Of a stretch of DNA of 23,461 bases, positions 1 to 10,532 are shown in pieces. Positions within the stretch are counted from its first letter, which is position 1, and every line of letters starts with the position of its first letter. The position numbers and the translations under genes are program-made. Source of the stretch: Pigoraptor chileana (Eukaryota; Opisthokonta; Filasterea); NCBI GenBank assembly GCA_943704495.1, contig CALSCR010000671.1:1-23461 (forward strand), written 5' to 3'. The notes below the pieces were generated by a model, which saw only the letters and a program-made list of their open reading frames with translations, was not told where the DNA came from and made no database searches.

Positions 1-50
1 ATAACGCACAACACGAGAGCGCCGAATGAACATCGCTTTCGAGATGCGTC

Positions 51-112
51 ACAACACAACACAACACAACACAACACAACACAACACAACACAACACAAC
101 ACAACACAACAC
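51..112. repeat. (ACAAC)n pentanucleotide microsatellite
   Basis: About twelve uninterrupted copies of ACAAC, followed shortly by a (CA)n run at 120-138. Both lie in the CHD intron downstream (minus strand) of the exon ending at 156. In the sense direction of the gene they read as TTGTG and TG repeats. Confidence 0.95.
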
Positions 113-155
113 CCCCAAAACACACACACACACACACAATGAGAGCAACACTCAC

Positions 156-1358
156 TTGTCGACAAGGACCATTTTTCCTGACGCGTTCACGAGCGAGTGA
201 AGCATCTGACTGCGTCCCGGGACCATTCCAGTGGCCTGCTGCTGCTGTCCCATAATGGACTCCTCCGCGCCCTGCGGACGGACGCACGTGGCGTGGCGTG
301 CATTGGATAGGGCACATGACAAGAGAAATTTGTCAATTTACAATTTGAAATTTTCATAAATTTTCATAACATTAGTGAATATCTAAAAGCGAGACGATTC
401 TAACCCGGGCAGTCAAAAATGCAACCATCAAGTCGGTGTCGCAGAAGGCTTGACTCCCCAAGACACAACAAGACAGAGAACATTTGTCAGCGGCGGGAGA
501 GACAAAAAGGGATGGAGACAGAGGCATAGATACAAGGCGGCGACAGAGACAGAGGCAACTCACGGCAATGAGAAACGGATGGTTGCAGCACTTGCGCAGT
601 TCCATCATGATGTTCATAAGGTTGGGCGTGTTTGATTTGGAGCATCCCTGCGCACGGAAAGTGCACGTAACACCACCACGCGTGTCAGTGCCCCGCGACA
701 ACATGCAACAGGTCAGTCGCACAACAGACACAACAGACACATGTGACCCCAATGGCATCATACTCCGCATTGCCCGATTGTTCGCACACGGAATGATATG
801 CAGTGGCCTATAAACCATAAAAACGACAAAAACCACACAACAAAAAAAAAATCGCACCTTGCGGAGAAAGGAGAAGTTCTTTTCCAGAATAGCACGGTAG
901 TACTGCTTCTGGATGGGCGTCAATTCGACCTGCATCCGGGGTGGGATATGCAAGGTTTAGAAGAGAAGTCGCGGCCTACCATACTACAACCAACACGATA
1001 TATAAAGCAGAATACACATGTACACACACGCACACCGCATACACACGCACACGCGCACACGCACACACATCACACACACGCACCAACATACCTCAATGAT
1101 AGTTTCTTCCTTGGGGGCAATGCTGGTCTCGACATCCTCCTTCAAGCGCCGCAGAAGGAGGGGCTTCAACAGTGCCTGCAGCTTGTTGACTTGCTCTTCC
1201 GACTTGAGATCGCCAAATTCAGAGATAAACGCATCCTTCGACGCATATTCTTCAGGATTGAGAAAGTTGAGAAGCGACCACAGCTCAAGGACGTTGTTTT
1301 GGAGCGGAGTGCCTGTGTTCGTGGTGGAGGTCGTAATCACGAAAGGGCAAGGGGGGGG

Positions 1359-1396
<38 letters not shown>

Positions 1397-1531
1397 CAGC
1401 ACTCAAAACGCCATTAGCATAAGCACATCGACTCCAAACGGCAAGAGATTGTGTGAGAGAGACAGACAGAGAGGAGAGAGAGTCAAGTACGCGGAAGTTA
1501 CAGCGAGAGTGCGCACAGAAACAGTGCACAC

Positions 1532-1567
<36 letters not shown>

Positions 1568-2714
1568 GCGGCCCGCACCTGTCAGCAAAACCTTGTGTTC
1601 CATCTTGAACGCGCGCAGTGCTTCGTGGAGGCGACCCTCGCGACTCTTCAGCCTATGCAGACAAAGAATGCGGGCCACGTGATTAGCCCGGTCGCCACAA
1701 TGATTCGGGGGTACTGATGACGCCAATCACAATGAGCAGGCAACGGAGACAAGAAAGTACCACACACACACTCCACACACACCCATTCACACATACATAC
1801 GTGCATGCACGCAGACAGCACACACCTGTGGGCTTCGTCAACAACGACAGAGTGCCACCGAATCTTCTTGAGGTCCTCACATCCGCTGAGTATCATTTCG
1901 TATGTCGTGAGGAGGATGGTGAAGCGGTATCGCCCGGGAACGACCTGACCAGCACTGCACACGCACACACACACACAGAGTATTGTCAGCATTAACAACA
2001 TTTAGAAAACAGAGTGGCAGCACACGCGCATTCCTATTCAAAGCGCAACCCACAATTGAAAAAAAGTAAGATAAACAACTGGATGCACAAAGGAAAACAG
2101 ACTCTGTACTCACCCGTTACGAGCGACCATCTCGTAATCTTTCAGAACGCGACGGGCGACGGAGTTTCCGTGGTACACAACGGCACGCATATCAGTCCAC
2201 GTCTCCACTTCCCTCTGCCAATTCGGAAGCGTACTCAGCGGACCCACAACCAAGTAAGGCCCCGTCGCGCGCGTGCGATCGTGAAGGTGATAGAGGAATG
2301 CAATGGTCTGGATCGTCTTGCCGAGACCCATTTCGTCTGCGAGAATGCATGATCGCTGCTGTGAAAAGCACCACGTGAGCCAACGCACGCCCTCCACTTG
2401 GTAGCTGCGGAGCGCATGGCCCTCCTTGAACGTTTGGACATCGTTCACGCCAAGTGGAGCAGTCCCTCGACGCGCCGCGGCGGGATCGGTCTCGGCGCCA
2501 AACGTGCGACATGAGCGATATTCGCTGAGTTTTTGGTGGTCACCGACGTCGTCTTCCGTCTCCCAGGTGCACTCTTCATAAGCGAGGGACCTGCGGGAAG
2601 TTATGTTTGTTATGTGTGTGTTGTCAGCATGAGAAAAGGATGTTGACCCAGTGCATGGAGGTGCCATAATGGAAAGCCGGGATCTGATCTGACGAAAAGG
2701 CACTACATACACTC

Positions 2715-2765
<51 letters not shown>

Positions 2766-4909
2766 TTGTGTGTGGCATACACACACACACACAGTCATAA
2801 GATTCAAGGCAATGAGTTGTTGGTGCTATTAGAAGTTACAAAACACAAAAACACTCAAAGCAGCACATGCAAGCTCACACGTTCATCATCGCACACATTC
2901 AAAGGCGATCATAGTGAGATCCCACTATCATCCGCCCACCCACGCACCTCCACTTTACAAGGTACACTGGCGTCCCGTATGCATTCACAGCGTCGGCAAT
3001 GACCCTCTCCACAACAAGGTAGTCCGGATTGAATACCTCCGCGAGGGCGTCGGCGTCGTCCTCGTGGAACAGCGGAAAGTGCTTCAGCATGAAACGCTGC
3101 ATCATCTGGCGAATGCGCTGGTCATACCCAAGCTCGGCGTGCCTCAGCCAATCGTTGTGAATGTATGCCCGCCCCTTATATTTGACGAGAAACTCCTGCT
3201 CTGATATAGGGACTTCGGCATGGACGGCACCCTTCTTCATGTGTCCAGACTGCGACAGCGACCGGGCAACGGCATGGGACGACGACGCGGGAACGCGCCG
3301 CGCCAATATCTTCTCAATGACAACGCCCTCCGCGGGATGCGGAATCGGAATCGCAGTATCGTTTGCGGATCTCTGCCGCGTGGGGACGAGCATGTCGGAT
3401 GCCTTTCGCTTCTTTGAGGCGGGCTTCTTTGCCGCCGCGGCCTTTGTAGAAGACGCCTTCTTCCCCTTTCCGTGCTGCGCACGCACGCGGTCGAGAGCGC
3501 TTTTCGTCTTGGCGGCACGGGGCGCGCGCTCCTCAGCAAAGTCGTCGTAGTCGGATTCAACGATTCGCATGCTCGTGTCTGTCGCACCGTGGCTGTCGTC
3601 GCCACTGGCACTCGAATTGCCAGAGGTCTCTTCCACGTCAAGATCAGACTCGTCTGAATCCTCCTTGTACGTCTTCTTCTGCATTGTGTGTGTGCGTGTG
3701 TGTGCGTGTGAGTTTGCAGACGAGATGCACTGAGATCTAAGGCGAGAATACCACACATGCTGAATAAACAACCGCCATACTTGCATGCAGTCTTAAAACA
3801 CACAACTAGCTCAAAAAATAGAAGAAGAAAAAAACAAAAGTCACATGAAAGCAATACGAAATTATCACTCCCAAACCTTCAATTGCTGCGACGCCGACCG
3901 ACTTTTCTTGCCAGAGCGCTCTGTCCCACTTTCCTCACTTGATGCATCCTCATCGCTGGACCCATCCTCACTCGACTCTGCGTCCTCATCGTCGTCGTCT
4001 CCGTCGTCGTCGTCGTCGTCGTCACTTGAAGCATCGCTCGATCCTTCGTTGCTGTCGTCGCTCTCGGACGCATCTTCCTCATCCTCAGAGTCGACAACCC
4101 GCTTGCGTTTCACACGCCGGGTCGAATCATTATTTCCAGTCTTTGTTGATGTGGAATCAGGACGCTTATCCTCAAAATCGGACGAAGAGGAGTCCGCTTT
4201 CCGTCGCGCGGACTTTGAATCTCCGCCGGACTTTTGCGAAGCATACGAATCACCAGTAGAGCGCGATGAGTTGTGCGTATGCGCTGTCGCAGTGTGAGTA
4301 GATGCCGGTGTCGACCCATCCGACGTCTGTTGCCTCTGGCTCAGTTTGGGGATCTTTCCAAGCGAGGATGGCAAGGTAGCTGTCTTGTCGGCCGAGGGAG
4401 TCACATTCAACTTTACAATCAGCTTTGGTGTCGTGGAGACCGGCACGGGCTGCTGCAGATGCGGACTTCCCGGCGGAGATGCGATCCCTGCGTTGGGTCG
4501 CACAATGCCGTCATCCGTGGTGGCGGTAGTGCGGTCGAGCTCCATCTTGTTCGAGGCGTGAGAGAGAGTGAATGTTGCCTTGGAGTCAAGACGGTCCGCA
4601 GCGCCGTTTGTTGCGGGAAGCGTCACGGGTGCCTCATTAGACGACAAGATTTGAACGTTTCCATTAACTACGATCTGCACCGCGGCAAGATGACATCGAG
4701 TAAGATATGTCAGTGTCACAATGTCCGTCGAGTTCACATGACAGAGCACACATAGGAAAATTTAGTGCATATGAAACAGCGGTGAGTTGAGGCACGTGGG
4801 TGTCTAATGATGCACAGAAGCAGCAAAGCATCTGTCCTCTTTGGACGGCAGATGAGTGACTGCCGTCAGTGAAATGAATAGATCAAGAACAAACCTCGTG
4901 CGTCTCCAT
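156..4909 (-). CDS. CHD6-9-type (subfamily III) chromodomain helicase chromatin remodeler, 5' part of gene
   Basis: ATP-dependent nucleosome remodeler of the nucleus. Exons, high to low coordinate: 4909-4895, 4674-3877, 3678-2948, 2590-2114, 1954-1826, 1652-1579, 1312-1092, 929-858, 647-564, 271-156; every junction is GT-AG and keeps frame, giving ~905 residues. The start is a five-codon first exon (METHE). Next comes a Ser/Asp/Glu-rich disordered, basic-patched N-terminus (acidic run near 3950-4030), chromodomain 1 ([16 protein letters not shown]), chromodomain 2 (PVYLVKW...YEECTWE, split by an intron), then the SNF2 ATPase lobe with DEMGLGKT (Walker A), DEAH at the end of exon 5, TGTPLQN and [21 protein letters not shown] after the lobe is the CHD6-9 signature, unlike CHD1 or CHD3/4. 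The C-terminal helicase lobe lies beyond the left edge. Introns are full of TG/CT repeats in the sense direction. The family is certain; the very short first exon is an inference. Confidence 0.93.
1347..1394. repeat. (GA)n microsatellite forming a sense-strand CT tract before a CHD acceptor
   Basis: A G-run followed by about twenty GA units on the plus strand. On the transcribed minus sense it reads (CT)n then C-run and lies 35-80 nt upstream of the acceptor at 1313, in the place of a polypyrimidine tract. The same intron also holds an (AC)n run near 1535-1562. Confidence 0.9.
2717..2792. repeat. Compound (TA)n-(GT)n-(CA)n microsatellite in a CHD intron
   Basis: About eighteen TA units run directly into TG units (to about 2773) and, after a short spacer, a CA run at 2780-2792. 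The tract sits in the middle of the intron between the exons that encode the two halves of chromodomain 2. GT next to CA makes it potentially hairpin-forming. Confidence 0.9.
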
Positions 4910-5652
4910 CGGGCTACTCTGAACAGCAAGGCATTAAATGGAGGTCCCACACGGACACACGGACAAAGTCACACGCCGGCCTCTCTCGACCTCCATCAAA
5001 CGCGGCAAGCAGAGTTCTAAAGAGTGACACCTATCACTAGGGACGAGATGCGTAACTCAAAACTCAATATACAATACATGTTGATTGAATTGAAACAGGA
5101 TGTAATTTTATTGTATGATTGTGGATCCTTAGAATGTGAACCAAGCGACCACATCGGCAAACATCACACAGACCACGCAGGCAAGGCGCGTAACTCACAA
5201 ACAATGAAGCAGTGCATTGGTATGCATCGGGAGGGGTGGCGTATGCGATGCACTGGAGGATTACGAATGACCCGTGTGTGTGTGGCGCGTGTGTGGTGGG
5301 AGGGAGTAGACACCCAGAGTAACTTTTGGAATTCTGAAAAAATAAAATAAAAATAATTATTCCAGGCTGGGCTCACTACCGAATACTCTATACATGGGGC
5401 CGATGTCAAGCATCTCTCACAGATGCATGCACTCACAATACCCACACACGCACGCACGCACGCAGCATGCACGCGACCTCACATCCACGCGCAACACGAG
5501 AAAACAAAACACGAAAACCAAACAAACTAGTCCTCTCACAATAAGTGCGCCATCCCACAGGCCCTCACTCAAACACTGACGCCCGCGTGTCAACCACGCC
5601 ACAGTGACACAGACGAAGAAAAATTTCCCGATGCAATCTCTCCTTTGCTGTT

Positions 5653-5704
<52 letters not shown>

Positions 5705-6695
5705 GGTTCAGTCGCTTTGCTCCAGTTGAATCCAGCTACAAATCCAATACTTAGTCCATAGTGAGCCATACTGTTGGGCGTAACCTGTATGCATTTCCTA
5801 GTATCTTTCACATACGATCTTCCATAGCACTTAGAATAAGTAGTACAATTCATATATTAGTACCTGGCACACTTTTGTTTCAAAAATCAGTTTGCATTTT
5901 TCCATAGTGAGCTCATAGAAACAAATCGAAAATGTATTCATCACATCGGACATCCAAAAGAGCGAGCACGTGACAGTTCCCGCCAACGCAAAAAGAAACG
6001 CACACGAAAATGGCGCGAAAAAAACTCTACAGGGTTTTCGGCACGGTTTTCACGGTTTCGGTGTGCCGCTGCACTCTGCTCCACTGAGTCGCATGTTGCC
6101 AACTGTATTGCAGCAAAGTAATAAAACTTCAGTGAACTAACTTAGTATTATACCGCCGTCCTGGGACGGCCGGCTCGGAATCGGCTAGCTCACTGACAGT
6201 GACCTCTGAATGTAGAACCTACAGGGTCGCCAGTTGCCAGCAAGCGGCCTTAGGCAGATACTGGGGGACATGAGCGACTCGCCAGGTTCCTGATCAACCG
6301 GGCCAGCGGTTTATGATGGCACAACAATGTGTTTTAGTATATCGGCACACAGTCGTCGTTTTGATCGCACATCTGCAATTGACGAAAAGCCATGGCAAAC
6401 GGATTAGCTGAGACTGAAGCGCGCATTAAGGTTGATTACAGCACAAGTGGCGCCGATGAATAAACTGACAGCACACCACTGACACTTCATATCGCGCCGC
6501 TACCGAGTATCACGCATACAACCATCCCGCCCACATCCCAACGATGCGAAAATAAAAAGTAAAAAAGGCGGCAAAAAGATGTCACTCACGTAATTGCTGC
6601 TTATGCCGCGCCCCATCCCTTACCCTCAAATGCATTTAATACTGAATACTGCCGCCGAATTTCAATTCGCCATTTCTGCATACGCTGAATCAGGC
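4910..6695. other. Intergenic stretch between CHD 5' end and methyltransferase 3' end
   Basis: No open frame here looks like a gene. It holds the presumed CHD promoter side (4910 upward), a CACG-type short repeat near 5447-5462, the 49-nt poly(T) at 5655-5703, two E2F-like words (TTCCCGCC near 5977 and GGCGCGAAA near 6012), and a 7-bp inverted repeat GCCGTCC/GGACGGC at 6155-6170. No tRNA-like cloverleaf or B-box was seen. Confidence 0.6.
5655..5703. repeat. Homopolymeric poly(T), 49 nt
   Basis: Uninterrupted T run on the plus strand, hence A49 on the minus strand. It could be the tail of a retroposed sequence lying at about 5704-5870 on the minus strand, but I found no clear target-site duplication and recognise no SINE or LINE sequence. 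It could equally be a simple repeat. Confidence 0.9.
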
Positions 6696-6853
6696 TCAGT
6701 GCTGATCGGAATACTGTGTGTACCTGTTGGAAGCCTTGTCCTGAGTAACACTGAGTTCGGAAGAGATGCCGGCAGCGAGGGTCTCTGGCAGGTAGCTAAT
6801 GCTCAGTGCACGTGACGAGACCTTAGCTGTAATTGTGTGTATTTGCAAAGAAT

Positions 6854-8655
6854 TCACACAAGCGTGTCAAATGGCCAGGACATCCAGGGACCGGCAAGAC
6901 AGTCCGGCAAGAGCACATCTCCAACAGTAACAGGGACGCCGACGTGTCTCTTAGCCTCTAACCGTGCAAACACTTTCTCCACGTCCGCCTCCGTTCCACC
7001 ACGGATCCCGATGGTAAACAGGCGCTTCCGATACTGCGGAACCCGATAGTCGACTGCATTGAGCACACGAAACCCGACAGCATAATGCGGTCCATCACGT
7101 GGCGATTTCAGTCGATTTACAATGTGGTTGAAATAAGCGGCGTTGCGGTCTGCCTTCAGCCCAGGCACATTCTCAAATACAAACGCCTCGGGAAGCAACG
7201 CGGCAACAATGTCGGGAACAATGCGAAACACATCGCGCTGATCATCTTGTCCGAGCTGTCGCTTGCTTCCGGAGCTGAAAGGCTGGCACGGCGGTCCACC
7301 GGACAATATTCCTACACGACCAGCATACGGAGAATAGTCAAAGCGTGCAACGTCGGCGAGGTGAACGACCTCTTTTCGCCACGCCTTTTGTGGAATCCCG
7401 TGTGCAAGTATCGAGGCCGAAACGTCCCAGACATCAACAAGCGCGAGGTGCTCGAATCCGACGGCATCTGAGCCAAGCGCCAATCCTCCTGCTCCGGCAC
7501 AAATGTCGATTGTTGTGCGGTTTGTGAAGGCAACAATCTCGCACAGAGATGAGATGACAGCACGCGAGACGGGAGGCGGCACAGCGTTGCCAATCGCGGC
7601 GATTCTGTCGTTTACAGTTATGCCCGGGACATCAAACCAACGCGGATCAAAGCCTTGCAACATGGCCACTTCGTCGACGTGCAGGCGGCGGACCAGCTTC
7701 CTTGCAACGTCTTTAACGTGCGACTCCTTTGATGATCTCGCCCACTCTCGGCATACAGTACTGCTTGGCCTGTCTGATGACTGGCACTTGTGTTTGCGTG
7801 TCTCGCACGTGACCTTTGACCACGAAATGGGCGGCGGAAGAACGAGCAATGCTTGTCCGTGGCCAGTAGGCTGACCACATACACCCTGAGGCATTTGCGC
7901 ACTGTTACGCATGCCCTCAAGCGCTGCTGCATTGGTGTATCTGTTCGCATCCTCCACACGAATGCGTTTAGAAGAGACGCTGTCGTATTCGTTTCGGCCA
8001 CTGGGATCATCTGTGCTCTCGGTAAGTAAGAGCGGCCGCTCTGTATTTGACGTTTGACAAACATGAACTGTTTGAGTAAAGACTGGCAGTGATTCTCGTC
8101 GAGTTGAAAATGTGCACATAGAGTATGAAACTCACTCGCATGCCCGGCGATTCGCTGTTGCTGCCACAAGAGCTCCCCGTTCGGCTGATAATTGCTTGAA
8201 TGAATGAGAGGCGGAGCATGCGAGGCGAAGCCCTGCGCGCATCAGTGATTATTCAAGTTACGGTATTGGAGCTGAGATCTTGATTTCTTTTCTGCTTCAT
8301 GCATCTCGAGACACCCAGAGTCCTTTTTTTAGTCTGAATAAAAAATAATGCTTCTAAACGGCAAGCGAGTGAAGCAAATCATATAATAATAAAAAGGAAG
8401 TTCAATATAATGAGAAACATTGCGAGTGGCGCAACTAACCTCAAGCAGTGACATATAAGTAAGTGCGGGACTCATGACCGGCAAGCCACAGTCTGAAGGG
8501 TATGACAAAATGGCTCGCCCATATCCATAATGTCCACCGGGTGGATTAATCGCGGCCCATGCATTCGACAAATCACACCCATGGACGGATGTGCTCTGTT
8601 CGAAACGACCGATCATGGAGTTGGTGCACAGAATGCACGCAGGATGACACGACAT
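6854..8655 (-). CDS. Circularly permuted cytosine-C5 DNA methyltransferase
   Basis: Transfers a methyl group from S-adenosylmethionine to cytosine C5 in DNA. The core is one open exon (8010-6854) with, in order, motif IX (RRLHVDEVAMLQGFD), motif X (IGNAVPPP, 7591-7571), motif I (DICAGAGG, about 7508-7485), motif IV GGPPCQPF with the catalytic Cys codon at 7288-7286, motif VI FENVPG (about 7177-7160) and motif VIII (QYRKRLFTIGIR). Canonical enzymes have I first and IX-X last, so this one is permuted. Proposed upstream exons 8655-8440 and 8232-8136 are in phase and have good donors (GTTAGT, GTGAGT), giving ~489 residues; they are less certain. The core frame is also open up to an ATG at 8119. 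Only ~50 residues follow motif VIII, so a recognition domain is short or elsewhere. A 3' exon at 6795-6696, joined from a donor at 6857, is also in phase. A nuclear DNA-modification role is inferred. Confidence 0.85.
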
Positions 8656-8804
8656 CGTTGGGCGTCTTCTTATGAGCGTGCGGTCGCAACTAATGAAAGC
8701 ATGTTTGCCTGTGTCAATGTCCTTCCCTGCACCTGCACAGTGCGCACAATTCAGTTCAATTAAGTTTCATCCAACGATCTAACTTGTTGCGGCCAGCAAT
8801 TTGA

Positions 8805-8816
8805 TTTTTCCCGCCC
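8805..8816 (-). promoter_or_regulatory. E2F-like site upstream of the methyltransferase
   Basis: TTTTTCCCGCCC matches the eukaryotic E2F/DP consensus TTTSSCGC. It lies about 150 bp 5' of the ATG at 8655. E2F sites mark S-phase genes in many eukaryotes, which would suit a DNA methyltransferase. Function is inferred from the motif alone. Confidence 0.35.
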
Positions 8817-9231
8817 GGCTCAGAATTCAAAGCCGGGATATCACGTGACCGTACACACCGTCCAACATAGTGCTATTAGTCGGCGCACGGCAGCGCCGCC
8901 GATTAATGCAAAACACTGGCGCGATGGAGCCACAAGTCAAAATGTAATTATCCTCTATCAGAGAAAAGAGAACAGCATGTCGTGCGGGAATACTCTCAAG
9001 CGACTTTGCAACACAATTTTTTATGATTCGGTAGTACTGACATGCCCGTCGTAGACTCCATCGGGCCAATACATGGTGGAGACAGCAAAAAGCAGCAACA
9101 GAGGCAGACAAGGCTGCTGAGCTATTGCCTCGGGGTGCTGTCTTGCTCTCTTAACGTGCTAAAATATGGCCGCAACTGTTGATCACAGTGTTGTGGTACC
9201 AGAAATATGCACTCGTTTAGCTGTGCCGCAT

Positions 9232-9254
9232 TCTCAGTGTCGGTGACACTGAGA
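9232..9254. repeat. 10-bp inverted repeat with 3-nt loop
   Basis: TCTCAGTGTC and its exact reverse complement GACACTGAGA are separated by GGT. It could form a short hairpin. No T-run follows and no gene ends here, so no role is assigned. Confidence 0.7.
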
Positions 9255-9487
9255 GAACGGCGTGGCTCAGTCGACTAAATTGTGGCTGCAGTGACTGAAC
9301 ACAACTGCGCTTATATGATGTCCTTTGCTTCATACGGCAACAGAACTCCAGAGATGCAGGATTCAAGCCACAACAGATGCTCGAGAGAAGAGTTTAGGAG
9401 TATTTGCTCATTTAGGAGTTTTCTTGTGTCTTAAGGTCTGAGTCTCCAAAACCCGCAGGGAACGGGATGCGGGTGTGCCGAGTCCGT

Positions 9488-9690
9488 CGCTTAGTCCGTC
9501 CTTCACAATGGATGCTCAGTTCTTTCTTTGCGGTCAAAACGACGATTGCAGGTTGCATAAGGGCAAGGTTGCGCTGAGTCCATCCCTGAATTCGTCATCT
9601 AACAATGGGGCGCTTAAGCACTTTCTTTGTGTCAAAACATAATATGAATCCGATGGCAGTTTTGTTTTGCTAACCATTCCCTGAACGCAC
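9488..9690 (+). repeat. Degenerate tandem repeat, period about 84-99 bp
   Basis: The unit starting at 9488 (CGCTTAGTCCGTCC...ACAATGG...TTTCTTTG...TCAAAAC) recurs from 9572 (CGCTGAGTCCATCC...ACAATGG...TTTCTTTG...TCAAAAC) with an indel of roughly 14 nt. A third partial copy (GCTAACCATTCCCTGAA) starts near 9668. The copies are well diverged, so the duplication is old. Confidence 0.55.
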
Positions 9691-10518
9691 ATCCCCCATA
9701 GTGGGGACCCCCAAAAACACCCAGTGTGGGAAATGTAAAGAATGCGTAACTGACTAGATATGGAGGTGCAAAAGGGAATCGACGTTGTGTCTTTCAACTT
9801 GGCCAGTTTTATTGTCCACACATTAATTTACTAGAAATACACAATACAACACTTTCCATTCGGGGAGTCGTTTGCGTCAATAGTGCCTTTCTGGTTTTCA
9901 CAGTTCCGGCAGCAGCTGCAGATTTTGCCAGAAACAATTGTAATGCGGGGCAAACCGGCACACTCCAAACTAACTGAGATTCGGAAAACCGCAACACTGC
10001 ATGCGGAGGTGGCTATTTTGGTTGTGGTTTTTTGCGCAGACGGAGACTGTTTCATTTTTGGGGTGGTTACAAATGCACAGTGAGGAATTATTGAGTGGAT
10101 TGACGCGCACGCATACAGTGCCCCAAATACGGGCCTCTGGTCGCTTCTCCCACAAATAGAGTGAGCGTGTGCCGGTCCCAATATGGAAATCCAGGAGCCA
10201 ATGGGCGGGGACCATTGTGTTCCATCCACCAATAGCATGATCCCACTACCTTTTGTATGGGACTTTGTATGGAGGCAGTCACCCTCGGGTACGAAAAATA
10301 AAATCCTTGAGTATGGATTATGTATGAAGATTTGTTGCTTTGATAATCGTCATCACAATCTGTGTGACAGTGGGGGGTCAGATGGGCCAATGGGAAGAGG
10401 TCATGGGAGACACCACATGACATCATCAGGTGCAAAAAAGAATAAATATTCGCACAAATTTGCTTTTTTGATCATGTGATTCCATCAAGTAATAATCAGT
10501 GTCACTATCAGTAATGTA

Positions 10519-10532
10519 TGTCATCGATGACA
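10519..10532. repeat. Perfect 14-bp palindrome TGTCATCGATGACA
   Basis: Exact self-complementary 14-mer in an AT-rich stretch, upstream of the PDCD4-like gene. Its core ATCGAT resembles a DREF/Cut-type dyad but no factor can be assigned. Confidence 0.6.

Noticed and set aside
798-1682. Long plus-strand open frame full of THTHTH and RERERE
   Set aside because: It is antisense to four verified CHD exons and their CA/GA-repeat introns; repeats without stops create the frame.
5590-5853. Minus-strand ORF with a poly-lysine run
   Set aside because: The lysines come from the 49-nt A-run; no conserved domain and no splice-supported context.
6594-6815. 73-codon plus-strand ORF
   Set aside because: No recognisable motif, and the opposite strand may hold a 3' methyltransferase exon.
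7085-7471. 128-codon plus-strand ORF antisense to the methyltransferase
   Set aside because: Shadow of the GC-biased third positions of the methyltransferase; its own translation shows no domain.
9809-10435. Cys-rich overlapping minus-strand frames
   Set aside because: Three frames overlap with similar length, none has a recognisable domain or splice logic; not called as a gene or named element.
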